Source: Hahellaceae bacterium (GTDB lineage: Bacteria > Pseudomonadota > Gammaproteobacteria > Pseudomonadales > Oleiphilaceae). From it: 64,000 nt of DNA. The position numbers and the translations under genes are program-made. A model generated the notes under the pieces. It was not told where the DNA came from and did no database searches. It saw nothing but the letters and a program-made list of their open reading frames with translations. Shown one piece after another: positions 35,960-44,970 of the stretch. The stretch is from contig JADJWY010000026.1 of the NCBI GenBank assembly GCA_016716085.1, forward strand, positions 620,001-684,000. Direction: 5' to 3'. Positions within the stretch are counted from its first letter, which is position 1. Each line of letters starts with the position of its first letter.

Positions 35960-36427
35960 TCAGGACTCCACCGCAACCAGCTCAAGGCGGTTGCCCTGAA
36001 TTTTCTGCATCAGATCACGCGAGGTCAGTGGTCGGGTCATATCGCTGAGCGTGATGCGGCTGAACAGGGTGTTGACGGTTTGATTGATAACGGTCCAATT
36101 GGTCTGTACCGTACAGGCGTGCATGACGTCACAATGGTTGTCATCACGGCAGCAATCGGTCAGCGCAACCCCCCCTTCAACCGCCTGTACGATCTCAGCC
36201 ACACTGATTCGCTGTGGAGCGCGCGCCAGGACATAGCCCCCGTTCACCCCCCGCTCAGAGCGCACCACCCCACCATCCACCAGCAACTTCATGATCTTGC
36301 GCACAGTGGGCACAGAGAGTTTGGTGGTCTCTGCCACCTGTTCAAGCTTGACCTTTCCCCCAGCAGGTTCCACCAGGGAAGCGGCAATCACCAGGCCATA
36401 ATCGGCCAACTTGGCAAGTCTGAGCAT
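35960..36427 (-). CDS. Rrf2-family Fe-S regulator of the SUF operon (IscR-like)
   Basis: A 155-aa winged-helix transcription factor. ATG 36427 gives the common start MLRLAKLADYGLVI. The DNA-binding helix is LSVPTVRKIMKLL. The cluster-binding cysteines form C-x5-C-x5-C (within DCCRDDNHCDVMHACTVQ), the same spacing as the IscR 2Fe-2S ligands. It is divergent from sufB, so it likely senses Fe-S status and represses or tunes the suf operon, binding the palindrome at 36485-36497. Confidence 0.88.
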   Translation of the reverse strand: MLRLAKLADYGLVIAASLVEPAGGKVKLEQVAETTKLSVPTVRKIMKLLVDGGVVRSERGVNGGYVLARAPQRISVAEIVQAVEGGVALTDCCRDDNHCDVMHACTVQTNWTVINQTVNTLFSRITLSDMTRPLTSRDLMQKIQGNRLELVAVES

Positions 36428-36484
36428 AAAGAGGGTTCCAAACATCCTGACAACCGCTGGATTCTAGCGCGAACACCGATTGAT

Positions 36485-36526
36485 TACCAATTTGGTATTG
36501 ATTTATGGATGGCAAATTATTAATCT
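36485..36526 (+). promoter_or_regulatory. suf operon promoter with candidate Rrf2 operator
   Basis: TTGATT (36498-36503) and TAATCT (36521-36526) are 17 bp apart. The perfect 13-bp palindrome TACCAATTTGGTA (36485-36497) abuts the -35. Its location in the divergent spacer makes it the best candidate site for the regulator at 35960-36427. Confidence 0.6.
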
Positions 36527-36571
36527 ACGCGCATTTGGCCCACCCCGTCTTTTCAGCAGGTAGTCGCCGCC

Positions 36572-38020
36572 ATGAGTGAAGGTAATTCCCAGGTCGATCA
36601 GTACATCAAACGTCAATACGAAGCCGGTTTTATAACCGACATCGAAAGCGAAAGCCTCCCGCCTGGCCTGAACGAAGACGTCATCCGTTTTATCTCGGCT
36701 CGCAAAAACGAACCCGAATTTTTGTTGAACTGGCGCCTCAACGCTTATCGTGAATGGCTGAAAATGGAAGAGCCCGACTGGGCCCAGGTTCACTTCCCCA
36801 AAATCGACTACAACGACATCAGTTACTACTCGGCGCCCAAGTCCAAAAAGGACGGTCCCAAGAGCCTGGATGAAGTCGACCCGGAATTGCTCAAAACCTA
36901 CGAGAAACTCGGCATCCCCCTCCACGAACGGGCAGCCCTGGCCGGCGTCGCGGTTGATGCCGTCTTTGACAGCGTTTCCGTCGCCACCACCTTCAAGTCC
37001 AAACTCGCTGAAGCCGGTGTAATTTTCTGTCCGATTTCCGAAGCCGTGCAGACGCATCCTGAACTGGTGGAAAAATACCTGGGGTCGGTGGTACCGGTTC
37101 GTGACAACTATTTCGCGGCCCTGAACTCCGCGGTGTTCAGTGATGGCTCCTTTGTCTACATTCCCAAGGGCGTGCGCAGCCCCATGGAGCTGTCCACTTA
37201 CTTCCGTATCAACGCGGCCAAGACCGGGCAGTTCGAGCGTACCCTGATCATTGCCGAAGAAGGCAGCTATGTGAGCTACCTCGAAGGCTGTACGGCGCCC
37301 ATGCGGGATGAAAATCAGCTACATGCGGCGGTTGTGGAACTGGTCGCCATGAAAGACGCCCAAATCAAATACTCCACGGTGCAGAACTGGTACCCCGGCG
37401 ACGAAGAAGGTCGCGGCGGGATCTACAATTTCGTCACCAAGCGTGGGCTCTGCGCCGGCAGCCACGCCAAGATTTCCTGGACCCAGGTTGAAACCGGCTC
37501 CGCCATCACCTGGAAATACCCCAGCGTGGTACTGAAAGGTGATCACAGCGTCGGTGAATTCTATTCCGTCGCCCTCACCAACAATCGGCAGCAGGCCGAT
37601 ACCGGCACCAAGATGATCCACCTGGGTAAAAACACCCGCAGCACCATCATTGCCAAAGGCATCTCGGCCGGTCGCAGTGACAGCAGCTACCGCGGCCTGG
37701 TGCGTATCGGCCCGCAGGCCGAAGGTGCGCGTAACTTTACTCAGTGTGACTCGTTGTTGATTGGCAGCCAATGCGGTGCCCATACCTTTCCCTATATTGA
37801 GAGTAAAAATAAAACCGCCGTGGTCGAGCACGAAGCAACGACCTCCAAGGTCAGTGACGAACAGCTCTTTCTATGTCAGCAGCGCGGTATCGATCCGGAA
37901 CGGGCCGTTTCCATGATCGTCAACGGCTTCTGCAAGGAAGTATTCAAAGAATTGCCCATGGAGTTTGCAGTCGAAGCTGGCAAGCTGCTGGAAGTCAGCC
38001 TCGAAGGCTCAGTTGGTTAA
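36572..38020 (+). CDS. sufB: Fe-S cluster assembly scaffold SufB
   Basis: A 482-aa core subunit of the SufBC2D scaffold on which Fe-S clusters form in the cytoplasm. It has KYSTVQNWYPGDEEGRGGIYNF, split by family, and the C-terminal ESKNKTAVVEHEATTSKVSDEQ region shared by SufB and SufD. Length fits the family (E. coli about 495). It opens the operon sufB-C-D-S-A-T-E and is 20 bp from sufC. Confidence 0.96.
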   Translation: MSEGNSQVDQYIKRQYEAGFITDIESESLPPGLNEDVIRFISARKNEPEFLLNWRLNAYREWLKMEEPDWAQVHFPKIDYNDISYYSAPKSKKDGPKSLDEVDPELLKTYEKLGIPLHERAALAGVAVDAVFDSVSVATTFKSKLAEAGVIFCPISEAVQTHPELVEKYLGSVVPVRDNYFAALNSAVFSDGSFVYIPKGVRSPMELSTYFRINAAKTGQFERTLIIAEEGSYVSYLEGCTAPMRDENQLHAAVVELVAMKDAQIKYSTVQNWYPGDEEGRGGIYNFVTKRGLCAGSHAKISWTQVETGSAITWKYPSVVLKGDHSVGEFYSVALTNNRQQADTGTKMIHLGKNTRSTIIAKGISAGRSDSSYRGLVRIGPQAEGARNFTQCDSLLIGSQCGAHTFPYIESKNKTAVVEHEATTSKVSDEQLFLCQQRGIDPERAVSMIVNGFCKEVFKELPMEFAVEAGKLLEVSLEGSVG

Positions 38021-38039
38021 TACAGGACGCGACAGAATC

Positions 38040-38801
38040 ATGCTCAGTATCAAGAATCTTTATGCCCGGGTGGAAGACAAGGAAATCCTCAAGGGCCTGA
38101 CGCTCGACATCAAAGCCGGTGAAGTCCATGCCATCATGGGCCCTAACGGATCGGGCAAGAGTACGTTGACCCACGTTCTGACGGGTCGCGAAGGCTACGA
38201 AGTGACGTCCGGTGAAGTGATTTACGAAGGCAAAAACCTGCTGGACATGGCACCGGAGCAACGCGCCCAGGAAGGTTTGTTTCTGGCCTTTCAGTATCCG
38301 GTGGAAATCCCTGGGGTGTCCAATCTGCAGTTCATGCGCACCTCGATGAACAGCATCCGTAAATATCGCGGTCAGGACGAGCTGGACGCTGGCGCATTTC
38401 TCAAACTGGCCCGCCAGAAGATCGGCATGGTCAATCTCGACCCTGAGTTCCTTAAGCGCGGGGTCAACGAAGGCTTTTCAGGTGGCGAAAAGAAACGCAA
38501 CGAAATCATGCAAATGCTGATGCTGGAGCCCAGGCTCGCCCTGCTCGACGAAACCGATTCCGGGCTCGATATTGATGCGCTGCAGGTGGTCGCCAACGGC
38601 GTGAATGCGCTGAAGCACCCCGACCGTGCCGTGCTTTTAGTCACACACTACCAGCGTCTTCTGAACTATATCGTGCCGGACTACGTGCATGTACTGGCTA
38701 ATGGACGCATCGTGAAATCCGGTGGACGGGAGCTGGCCCTGGAACTCGAAGAGAAGGGTTACGGCTGGTTAAACATCGACGACAGTGACAGTAACGCGTA
38801 A
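38040..38801 (+). CDS. sufC: SUF system ATPase SufC
   Basis: A 253-aa ABC-type ATPase that drives conformational change in SufBD. It has Walker A GPNGSGKST, the signature FSGGEKKRNEI and Walker B LALLDETDSGLD. ATG 38040 (MLSIKNLYARVEDKEIL) is the family-typical start; the in-frame extension into sufB is not expected to be used. It precedes sufD by 19 bp. Confidence 0.96.
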   Translation: MLSIKNLYARVEDKEILKGLTLDIKAGEVHAIMGPNGSGKSTLTHVLTGREGYEVTSGEVIYEGKNLLDMAPEQRAQEGLFLAFQYPVEIPGVSNLQFMRTSMNSIRKYRGQDELDAGAFLKLARQKIGMVNLDPEFLKRGVNEGFSGGEKKRNEIMQMLMLEPRLALLDETDSGLDIDALQVVANGVNALKHPDRAVLLVTHYQRLLNYIVPDYVHVLANGRIVKSGGRELALELEEKGYGWLNIDDSDSNA

Positions 38802-38820
38802 GCGAGGGGCTGCCAAGACG

Positions 38821-40131
38821 ATGACGATTGCCACTCCCCACCCCTACGAAACACTCAAGCAGTGGTTGCTGGGTAAAGCCCGCGAGCAGCTCAAGACAAC
38901 GGATGCACCGGATTGGCTGAAAGGTCAACGCCTGGCGGCACTGGATGTCTTTGCCAATGCAACCCTGCCCACCCGCAAGACCGAAAACTGGCGCTATACG
39001 CCAATTGTATCGCTGAACAGTCTTTCACAGGCCGCGGCCGGTGATGAGACTCGCTCGCCAACCGAAAGCCTGCCCGAACTGAGTGCTGGCCCCAGCCCGA
39101 CGTTTACCTTTATCGACGGCGTACTAAGCACAACGCCTGAATCGGTTGCCGGCCTGACCTGGACACGCTTCAGTGAAGCCAGCGATGCGCAACAGCTTCA
39201 CATTACCGCCGCGTTGCAATCACTCCCCCCCCAACACCCTTTTCTGGCCCTAAACGCAGGCTGGTCAGGTGAAGGGCTGTTGCTGGAAGTCGCGCCCGAG
39301 GCGACCTTACCGCTGATTCAGATCCACTACCTGGCACAGACCGCTCAGGCGCTCAGTCTGCCACGTATAGTGGTACGCGCCGGTCGCCATAGTCGTTTTG
39401 AACTGCTGGAAGTGTTTGCCTCCAGTCCACGCGCCGATGGCACGGGTCTGACGAATCACGCGATTCAATTCCAGCTCGCCAATTCTGCCCAGTGCGTTCA
39501 TACGGTGGTCAATCATGAAGCGCCTGAGCAGCGCCATATCGGATTTGTGCAAGCGACGCTGCAGGGCCATAGCCGTTATGAGCACCACGCCTTCGCGCGC
39601 GGCAGTGCCCTCTGCCGACGCGATATTCAGGTCGATCTCAGTGAACCCGCCGCCGAAACCCGTCTCAATGGCGTTTATCTGCTAAACGGCAGCCGACACT
39701 GTGATTTTCACACCTGCATTAACCATCAGGCCCCGCACTGTAACAGCGAAGAAGCCTTCCGTGGCATCATTGGTGACACCGCCCGCGCCGTCTTCAACGG
39801 ACGCATTCATATTTATCGGGACGCGCAAAAGTCCAACGCCCAAATGAGCAACAACAATCTGCTACTGACTTCACGTGCCGAGGTCAATACCAAGCCGGAA
39901 CTGGAGATCTATGCAGATGACGTCAAATGCTCTCACGGGGCGACGGTCGGCCAGTTAGACAAACAGGCGCTGTACTACTGTCAGTCACGCGGTATTCCAT
40001 ATGAAATGGCTTGTCAGTTACTCAGCCACGCATTCGTTAACGAGCTACTGGAAAGTGTTCCCAACGGTGAGATTGCCACCTGGCTGGAAGCGCTGGCAGA
40101 GCCCTTCTACCGCGAGGCCAAACCGGCATGA
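38821..40131 (+). CDS. sufD: Fe-S cluster assembly protein SufD
   Basis: A 436-aa partner of SufB. ATG 38821 (MTIATPHPYETLKQ) has a GAGGGG site upstream. SufB/SufD homology is visible in LNGVYLLNGSRHCDFHT and ELEIYADDVKCSHGATVGQLD, followed by YYCQSRGIP. SufD is needed for iron entry to the scaffold. Its stop overlaps sufS by 4 bp (ATGA). Confidence 0.94.
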   Translation: MTIATPHPYETLKQWLLGKAREQLKTTDAPDWLKGQRLAALDVFANATLPTRKTENWRYTPIVSLNSLSQAAAGDETRSPTESLPELSAGPSPTFTFIDGVLSTTPESVAGLTWTRFSEASDAQQLHITAALQSLPPQHPFLALNAGWSGEGLLLEVAPEATLPLIQIHYLAQTAQALSLPRIVVRAGRHSRFELLEVFASSPRADGTGLTNHAIQFQLANSAQCVHTVVNHEAPEQRHIGFVQATLQGHSRYEHHAFARGSALCRRDIQVDLSEPAAETRLNGVYLLNGSRHCDFHTCINHQAPHCNSEEAFRGIIGDTARAVFNGRIHIYRDAQKSNAQMSNNNLLLTSRAEVNTKPELEIYADDVKCSHGATVGQLDKQALYYCQSRGIPYEMACQLLSHAFVNELLESVPNGEIATWLEALAEPFYREAKPA

Positions 40132-41360
40132 GCACACAGCGGATTTTCGATGTAGCCTCCGTGCGTCAGGATTTTCCGATCCTGCACCAAAGCGTGCACG
40201 GAAAACCACTCGTCTACTTTGATAATGCAGCCACCGCGCAAAAACCTATGGCCGTGCTCGCGGCCATGCAAGCGTACTACGAAAGCATCAACAGTAACGT
40301 CCATCGGGGCGCCCACACACTCAGCGACACCGCAACGGCCGCCTTTGAAAATGTCCGTCAGCAGGTTGCCCGCTTTCTGGGGGCACGTGAAGCCGCCGAA
40401 ATCATCTGGGTTCGCGGCACTACCGAGGCCATCAACCTCGTTGCACAGAGCTACGGCCGCAGTCAGCTCAAGCCGGGAGACGAGATTCTGGTCAGTCAGT
40501 TAGAGCACCATTCCAACATTGTGCCCTGGCAGATGGTCGCGGCACAAACCGGTGCCAGCGTCATTCCGATCCCCGTGAATGCACAAGGCGAGATTGATCA
40601 GACGGCCTATGCAGGTTTGCTCAGTCCCCGAACGCGCATCCTCGCGGTAAATCATGTCTCCAATGCCCTGGGTACAATCAACCCGGTCAAGGCGATGATT
40701 GCTCAGGCCAAGGCCGTCGGCGCGATTACGGTTATCGATGGCGCGCAGGCCACGCCGCATGTCACGGTCGACGTTCAGGATCTCGACTGCGATTTTTATG
40801 CCTTCTCCGGGCATAAGGTCTATGGACCCACTGGCATTGGTGCACTCTATGGCCGTCGCGCCATCCTTGAGGCCATCCCCCCCTGGCAAGGCGGCGGTGA
40901 AATGATTGAGCGCGTCAGTTTCGAAGGCACCACCTTCAATCATATTCCCCACAAATTTGAAGCTGGCACGCCGGCCATTGCCGAGGTTATCGGTCTCGGT
41001 GCGGCACTCGATTACTTGCAGGCATTCAATACCACAGACCTGCATCGACACGAGCAGGCCCTGCTCCGGCGAGCGGTAGAACTGTCTGAAGGCATTGAAG
41101 GTTTTCAGGCGATTGGTACTGCAGCCAACAAGGTGTCCGTATGTTCGTTTGTTGTGGAGGGTACTCATCCCAGTGATCTGGGCACCCTACTCGACCATCA
41201 GGGGTTTGCGGTGCGAACCGGCCATCATTGCACACAACCATTGATGGCACGTTTCGGTGTTCCTGGCACCGTCAGGGCTTCATTTTCGTTTTATAACACG
41301 CTCGAAGAAGTTGATCGCTTTTTCGTCGCACTGGATAAATGTATTCGGATGTGTCGCTAA
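40128..41360 (+). CDS. sufS: Cysteine desulfurase SufS
   Basis: A 410-aa PLP enzyme (class V aminotransferase fold, group II desulfurase) that takes sulfur from cysteine as a persulfide. The PLP lysine lies in FSGHKVYGPTGIG, and the persulfide cysteine in RTGHHCTQP. An early VYFDNAATAQKP is typical. Sulfur is passed to SufE, encoded at the operon end. Coupled to sufD by a 4-bp overlap. Confidence 0.96.
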   Translation: MSTQRIFDVASVRQDFPILHQSVHGKPLVYFDNAATAQKPMAVLAAMQAYYESINSNVHRGAHTLSDTATAAFENVRQQVARFLGAREAAEIIWVRGTTEAINLVAQSYGRSQLKPGDEILVSQLEHHSNIVPWQMVAAQTGASVIPIPVNAQGEIDQTAYAGLLSPRTRILAVNHVSNALGTINPVKAMIAQAKAVGAITVIDGAQATPHVTVDVQDLDCDFYAFSGHKVYGPTGIGALYGRRAILEAIPPWQGGGEMIERVSFEGTTFNHIPHKFEAGTPAIAEVIGLGAALDYLQAFNTTDLHRHEQALLRRAVELSEGIEGFQAIGTAANKVSVCSFVVEGTHPSDLGTLLDHQGFAVRTGHHCTQPLMARFGVPGTVRASFSFYNTLEEVDRFFVALDKCIRMCR

Positions 41361-41390
41361 CACTGGCGACCAGAGGAGACGGGACGTTTT

Positions 41391-41759
41391 ATGACTGCCG
41401 AGGTTTTTACGCCAACACGTGGGATTACTGTTACCCCCGCTGCGGCTGAACATATCCGCCAGCAACTGGGCAAACACCCGGAGGCGGTCGGCTTTCGCAT
41501 TGGGGTGAAAAAAAGTGGCTGCTCCGGTTTCATGTATGTCGTGGATCTGGTGCAGAAACCCGACGCGCAGGATCAGATCTTCACGCTGGAGAATGGGGTC
41601 GAGATTTTCATCGATACCCAAAGTCTGCCGGTTGTGAACGGAACGGTGCTGGATTTCGTTAAAGTTGGGCTGAACTCCAGTTTCCGCTTCGACAATCCTA
41701 ATACTGCAGCCTCGTGTGGCTGTGGCGAGAGTTTTTCCGTCCGATCAGAGAACGAGTAA
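41391..41759 (+). CDS. sufA: A-type Fe-S carrier (SufA/IscA-like)
   Basis: A 122-aa HesB/IscA family protein with the three conserved cysteines: KKSGCSG in the first half and CGCGESF near the end. It carries clusters from the scaffold to target proteins. A GGAGA ribosome site precedes the ATG. It lies between sufS and sufT in the operon. SufA and IscA are hard to separate by sequence; operon context favours SufA. Confidence 0.9.
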   Translation: MTAEVFTPTRGITVTPAAAEHIRQQLGKHPEAVGFRIGVKKSGCSGFMYVVDLVQKPDAQDQIFTLENGVEIFIDTQSLPVVNGTVLDFVKVGLNSSFRFDNPNTAASCGCGESFSVRSENE

Positions 41760-41762
41760 GTC

Positions 41763-42299
41763 ATGGAAAGAGAAGTCGTTCTGACCAAGCAGGAATGCCC
41801 CGCACTTCTAGTGCCATCCGGTACCGAGGTCACGATTCCAGCCGATACCTTTGTGACCATCACCCAGGCACTCGGCGGCTGTTTTACCGTGGTCGTCAAT
41901 GGCAACCTGGCCCGAGTGGAAGGTAAATATGCCGAAGCTCTGGGAAAAAAACTGCAGGAGTTCAATTTCGCTGAGGTGAAGGAAGGCGAGGTCAACGAGG
42001 CTCACGTATACGAAGCCCTGCGTGAAGTCTATGATCCCGAAATTCCGGTGAATATCGTGGAACTGGGACTGGTCTATAAGGTCGCACTCCACAAGGAAGG
42101 CGAACGCAACATTGTCGACATTCAGATGACCCTTACCGCGCCAGGTTGCGGCATGGGTCCGGTCATCGCCGACGACGTTAAATTCAAGGTGGGGCGGGCC
42201 CCCAATGTGGATGAGGTTCGCGTGGATCTTGTCTTTGATCCGCCCTGGAGCAACGACATGCTCAGCGAAGAAGCCAAATTGCAATTGGGCATGCTGTAA
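41763..42299 (+). CDS. sufT: Fe-S cluster assembly factor SufT
   Basis: A 178-aa protein of the SufT family: an N-terminal extension (about 1-75), then the MIP18/DUF59 domain with LREVYDPEIPVNIVELGLVY and LTAPGCGMG (conserved Cys). SufT proteins act in Fe-S maturation or transfer, especially under high demand for clusters. It starts 3 bp after sufA, so translation is likely coupled. Confidence 0.92.
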   Translation: MEREVVLTKQECPALLVPSGTEVTIPADTFVTITQALGGCFTVVVNGNLARVEGKYAEALGKKLQEFNFAEVKEGEVNEAHVYEALREVYDPEIPVNIVELGLVYKVALHKEGERNIVDIQMTLTAPGCGMGPVIADDVKFKVGRAPNVDEVRVDLVFDPPWSNDMLSEEAKLQLGML

Positions 42300-42325
42300 G
42301 CAAGCCCCTTAATACGGAATACCTT

Positions 42326-42802
42326 ATGGCTCTCCCCTACTCCGAACAGGATCTTGCGCTTTTCAGGGACAACCCCCTGGGCTCACATACCACACTGGAC
42401 GACATCCGGGAAAACTTCGACTTTCTCGACGACTGGGAGTCCCGCTATAGCTACGTGATCGATTTGGGTAAACAGGCACCTCGCATCCCAGAAGCCCATC
42501 GCACAGACGATCATCTGGTTCACGGCTGCCAAAGTCAGGTCTGGTTCATTTACCACCTTGATGCGGGCAAAGGGACCTTACAGGTGCTGGTGGACAGCGA
42601 TGCGGTCATTGTCAGAGGCCTTGCGGCAGTGGTCATGACCGCTTTCAACAATCAGCCGCTCGCGCACATCGCACGCTTCGATATGGAAGCGCTGTTCGCT
42701 GAATTGGATCTGGTTCGCCATCTCAGCCCCACCCGTGGCAACGGTCTGCGCGCCATGGTTAAACGGATTCAGGCCACGGCCGCCGCTTTACTGCCCGCCT
42801 GA
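42326..42802 (+). CDS. sufE: Cysteine desulfuration protein SufE
   Basis: A 158-aa sulfur acceptor that stimulates SufS and passes persulfide sulfur to SufBCD. The active cysteine is in VHGCQSQVW. It begins the fold with LDDIRENFDFLDDWESRY. It ends the suf operon. Its last 34 bp overlap the convergent small membrane protein gene, and its stop codon lies in a 12-bp tandem duplication. Confidence 0.95.
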   Translation: MALPYSEQDLALFRDNPLGSHTTLDDIRENFDFLDDWESRYSYVIDLGKQAPRIPEAHRTDDHLVHGCQSQVWFIYHLDAGKGTLQVLVDSDAVIVRGLAAVVMTAFNNQPLAHIARFDMEALFAELDLVRHLSPTRGNGLRAMVKRIQATAAALLPA

Positions 42803-43080
42803 CTGCCCGCCTGAGCCGAGCTCTCGTCGTCACACCGTGTCTCGGCAATCAAGCTAGGCGCGGTAAAGATCTGCACCCCTTGCGCACTCATGAAGGCCGC
42901 TCCGATCACCGCACTGACCAGCAGGCCTGTTCCACCCCAAAGCCAGGCAGCGGCGTTGACCAGCCCGAAAATCAGCGCAAACCTTACCCGCGCACGAAAT
43001 GACAGACAGAACATCACTGCGATCAAACCAGCCCAAACCCACAATGAAACAGCGCTCCAGGAGAGAATTGAATCCAGCAT
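42769..43080 (-). CDS. Small membrane protein with SOS-box-like leader, 103 aa
   Basis: Unrecognised. It has three hydrophobic segments (about residues 6-25, 30-48 and 50-66) and a hydrophilic Ala/Ser/Gly-rich tail, part of which is read from sequence overlapping sufE. ATG 43080 (MLDSILSW) is preceded by AAGGTG; a GTG three codons upstream is possible. A near-consensus LexA-type box abuts the ribosome site. The strongly hydrophobic body and damage-type leader are reminiscent of SOS-controlled membrane peptides, but this is inference. Confidence 0.55.
   Translation of the reverse strand: MLDSILSWSAVSLWVWAGLIAVMFCLSFRARVRFALIFGLVNAAAWLWGGTGLLVSAVIGAAFMSAQGVQIFTAPSLIAETRCDDESSAQAGSQAGSKAAAVA
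42791..42814. repeat. 12-bp tandem duplication at the sufE stop codon
   Basis: CTGCCCGCCTGA occurs twice in a row. The first copy contains the sufE TGA; the second lies just beyond it. In the convergent gene it encodes part of the Gln-Ala-Gly-Ser tail as a repeated QAGS. Confidence 0.85.
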
Positions 43081-43090
43081 AAAAGACACC

Positions 43091-43106
43091 TTGTATATTT
43101 ATACAG
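43091..43106. promoter_or_regulatory. LexA (SOS)-like box upstream of the small membrane protein
   Basis: TTGTATATTTATACAG differs from the gammaproteobacterial SOS consensus CTG-N10-CAG only in the first base, and its A/T core is typical. An overlapping perfect palindrome TACAGTTACTGTA (43102-43114) adjoins it. It sits 10 bp before the ATG of the gene at 42769-43080. Confidence 0.5.
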
Positions 43107-43283
43107 TTACTGTACAAACATACATAGCGCTTCCTGTTTTGTAAAGGTTAGGGTTTTCCGAAAGGTCTATGCCTGGTTGCAGGACACGGTGATCTCTACT
43201 AAAAGTTAATCCCAGTAGCGCCTTAAACCTCACAACCACTAATATCTATTACTCTGACATTCTGCAGGGAAAACAAGAACAAA

Positions 43284-43706
43284 ATGGCCTTCTTAACACT
43301 CTATCTGGACTATTTGGTATTCGGCCTGTTAGGTCTGATGAGCTTCATCATGTTGAGTCTGGTGATTGAACGCCTACTGTTCTACCGACAGGTCAGCGTG
43401 AATGATTTTACGCATATCGAAACCCTCCAGGTCGCACTCACTAAAAATCTGACCGGCATCGCCAGCATTGCCTCTAACGCACCCTATGTCGGGCTGCTAG
43501 GAACGGTGCTAGGGATATTGATTACCTTCAACCAAATGGGTACCGAGGGAAATGTGGACGCGAGCAATATTATGGTCAGCTTGGCCATGGCGCTAAAGGC
43601 AACGGCGGCAGGACTGATTGTTGCGATTCCATCGACTATTTTTTACAACGGCCTGATGCGTCGTTCGGAAACGTTGATTTCCCAATGGAAAGCAGAACAT
43701 GAATAA
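43284..43706 (+). CDS. exbB: ExbB-like TonB system proton channel subunit
   Basis: A 140-aa inner-membrane protein of the MotA/TolQ/ExbB family, short form. It has three membrane segments (about 8-28, 65-83 and 106-128), with APYVGLLGTVLGILITF and the polar MALKATAAGLIVAIPS helix that lines the proton path. With ExbD it uses the proton gradient to energise TonB. The short length resembles the TonB-ExbB forms of epsilonproteobacteria more than E. coli ExbB (244 aa). Confidence 0.88.
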   Translation: MAFLTLYLDYLVFGLLGLMSFIMLSLVIERLLFYRQVSVNDFTHIETLQVALTKNLTGIASIASNAPYVGLLGTVLGILITFNQMGTEGNVDASNIMVSLAMALKATAAGLIVAIPSTIFYNGLMRRSETLISQWKAEHE

Positions 43707-43727
43707 TCCGAAAGGGGTTGCTGAGTC

Positions 43728-44111
43728 ATGAAGCGTTTCGACCAGATCAACATGATTCCGTTTATCGACGTCATGCTCGTTCTGATGGCGGTGGTCATGA
43801 CGACAGCCTCCTTTGTTAAAATCGGACTGATTGATGTCAATTTGCCGGTGGCCCAACAGGTGGATAGCCCCGCCAGTCAGGACAACTATATTGAGATTGG
43901 TATTAACGATAAAAATGAGTTCTTTTATAACGGAGAAAAAACAACGTTAGACGACCTGGAGGGTCGCCTGCAGACTGCGGATAAGCGTACACCGATTCAA
44001 ATGCGGGTGGATAAAGCGGCCGTATTTGATGCCTTCATCGGGGTCATCACCACATTGAAGCACCATCAATTTGATAATATTTCGATAGAAACTTTGTCTG
44101 ATCGACCATGA
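43728..44111 (+). CDS. exbD: ExbD-like TonB system subunit
   Basis: A 127-aa protein with one N-terminal membrane helix. The conserved aspartate is in NMIPFIDVMLVLMAVVM (proton-bearing Asp), followed by a periplasmic domain ending at an ATGA overlap with tonB. It partners the adjacent ExbB. Length and motif are normal. Confidence 0.9.
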   Translation: MKRFDQINMIPFIDVMLVLMAVVMTTASFVKIGLIDVNLPVAQQVDSPASQDNYIEIGINDKNEFFYNGEKTTLDDLEGRLQTADKRTPIQMRVDKAAVFDAFIGVITTLKHHQFDNISIETLSDRP

Positions 44112-44953
44112 CAAATCGATGGTTAATCGCAGTCCCGGTTTCTTTCGCTTTGCATGCGGTGATGGGTTGGTATTTTATCGTCGGCCGGACGCCAATCGAC
44201 ATAGCCGAGAAACCCGCGAGTAACCAAGCGGTTGCATTGTCATTAAGTGCATTCAAACCCGCAGTAACCGAAACGCCAAATCCGGCACCCAGCCCACCTG
44301 CCCCTGAGCAACCAATAAGCGCCACACCTCCCCCCCCAAAGGTAGACGTTAAGGATACGCCACCTCCAAAAGTGCAAAAAGAGGTGGCTGTCGAATTAAC
44401 GAAAGGTCCTGTTAGAGCGGAGAAACCGATTACAGACAAGACGGATCACGAAACGGCTGCGACGACGCCGCCAAAGAAGCAACCGGCTGAGCCTGCGCCA
44501 CCGCCGCCAGTTCCCGTGCAAGAGCCGTTACCTGAACGCCCGAGCCCTGAGGTCGCCGATCAGGCGCCTACTGACACACCCATAGCGGAAGCGGCACCAA
44601 GTGATCAAGCAGAAAAGAGCGCGGTCGAACAAACAAACGAGCCAGTGAACCCTGATCGATTCACCGAAGAGGGATTGCTACTGGTTGTCGACCCGGTCTA
44701 TCTGAAGCGGAATAAACCCGTTTATCCCAGGCGGGCGATCAAAACCAATCAGGAGGGGACAGTCATCATCGACGCGACACTCAACGAGGAAGGGTGGGTA
44801 ATAGACACCCGAATTTTTACGTCATCAGGTTCCACCCTACTCGATCGTTCGGCGCTGGATGCCGTAAAAGAATGGCAGTTTAAACCGGCTTCCCGCAATG
44901 GCTCGCCGGTCATGTCGGTGGTTCGGATTCCGGTTGAGTTCAGGTTAGAGTAG
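44108..44953 (+). CDS. tonB: TonB energy transducer
   Basis: A 281-aa TonB: an N-terminal anchor (about 6-24), a long Pro/Glu/Lys-rich periplasmic spacer (about 50-185) and a C-terminal TonB domain with YPRRAIKTNQEGTVIID and ALDAVKEWQFKPA. It links ExbBD to outer-membrane receptors. It overlaps exbD by 4 bp. No TonB-dependent receptor is encoded in the window, so the cargo is unknown. Confidence 0.93.
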   Translation: MTNRWLIAVPVSFALHAVMGWYFIVGRTPIDIAEKPASNQAVALSLSAFKPAVTETPNPAPSPPAPEQPISATPPPPKVDVKDTPPPKVQKEVAVELTKGPVRAEKPITDKTDHETAATTPPKKQPAEPAPPPPVPVQEPLPERPSPEVADQAPTDTPIAEAAPSDQAEKSAVEQTNEPVNPDRFTEEGLLLVVDPVYLKRNKPVYPRRAIKTNQEGTVIIDATLNEEGWVIDTRIFTSSGSTLLDRSALDAVKEWQFKPASRNGSPVMSVVRIPVEFRLE

Positions 44954-44970
44954 GCGCACCCTGCACCACG

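Noticed and set aside
40500..41168. 222-codon minus-strand frame inside sufS
   Set aside because: Antisense shadow of a conserved gene.
43141..43283. Fur box before exbB
   Set aside because: No sequence close to the GATAATGAT repeat pattern was seen.
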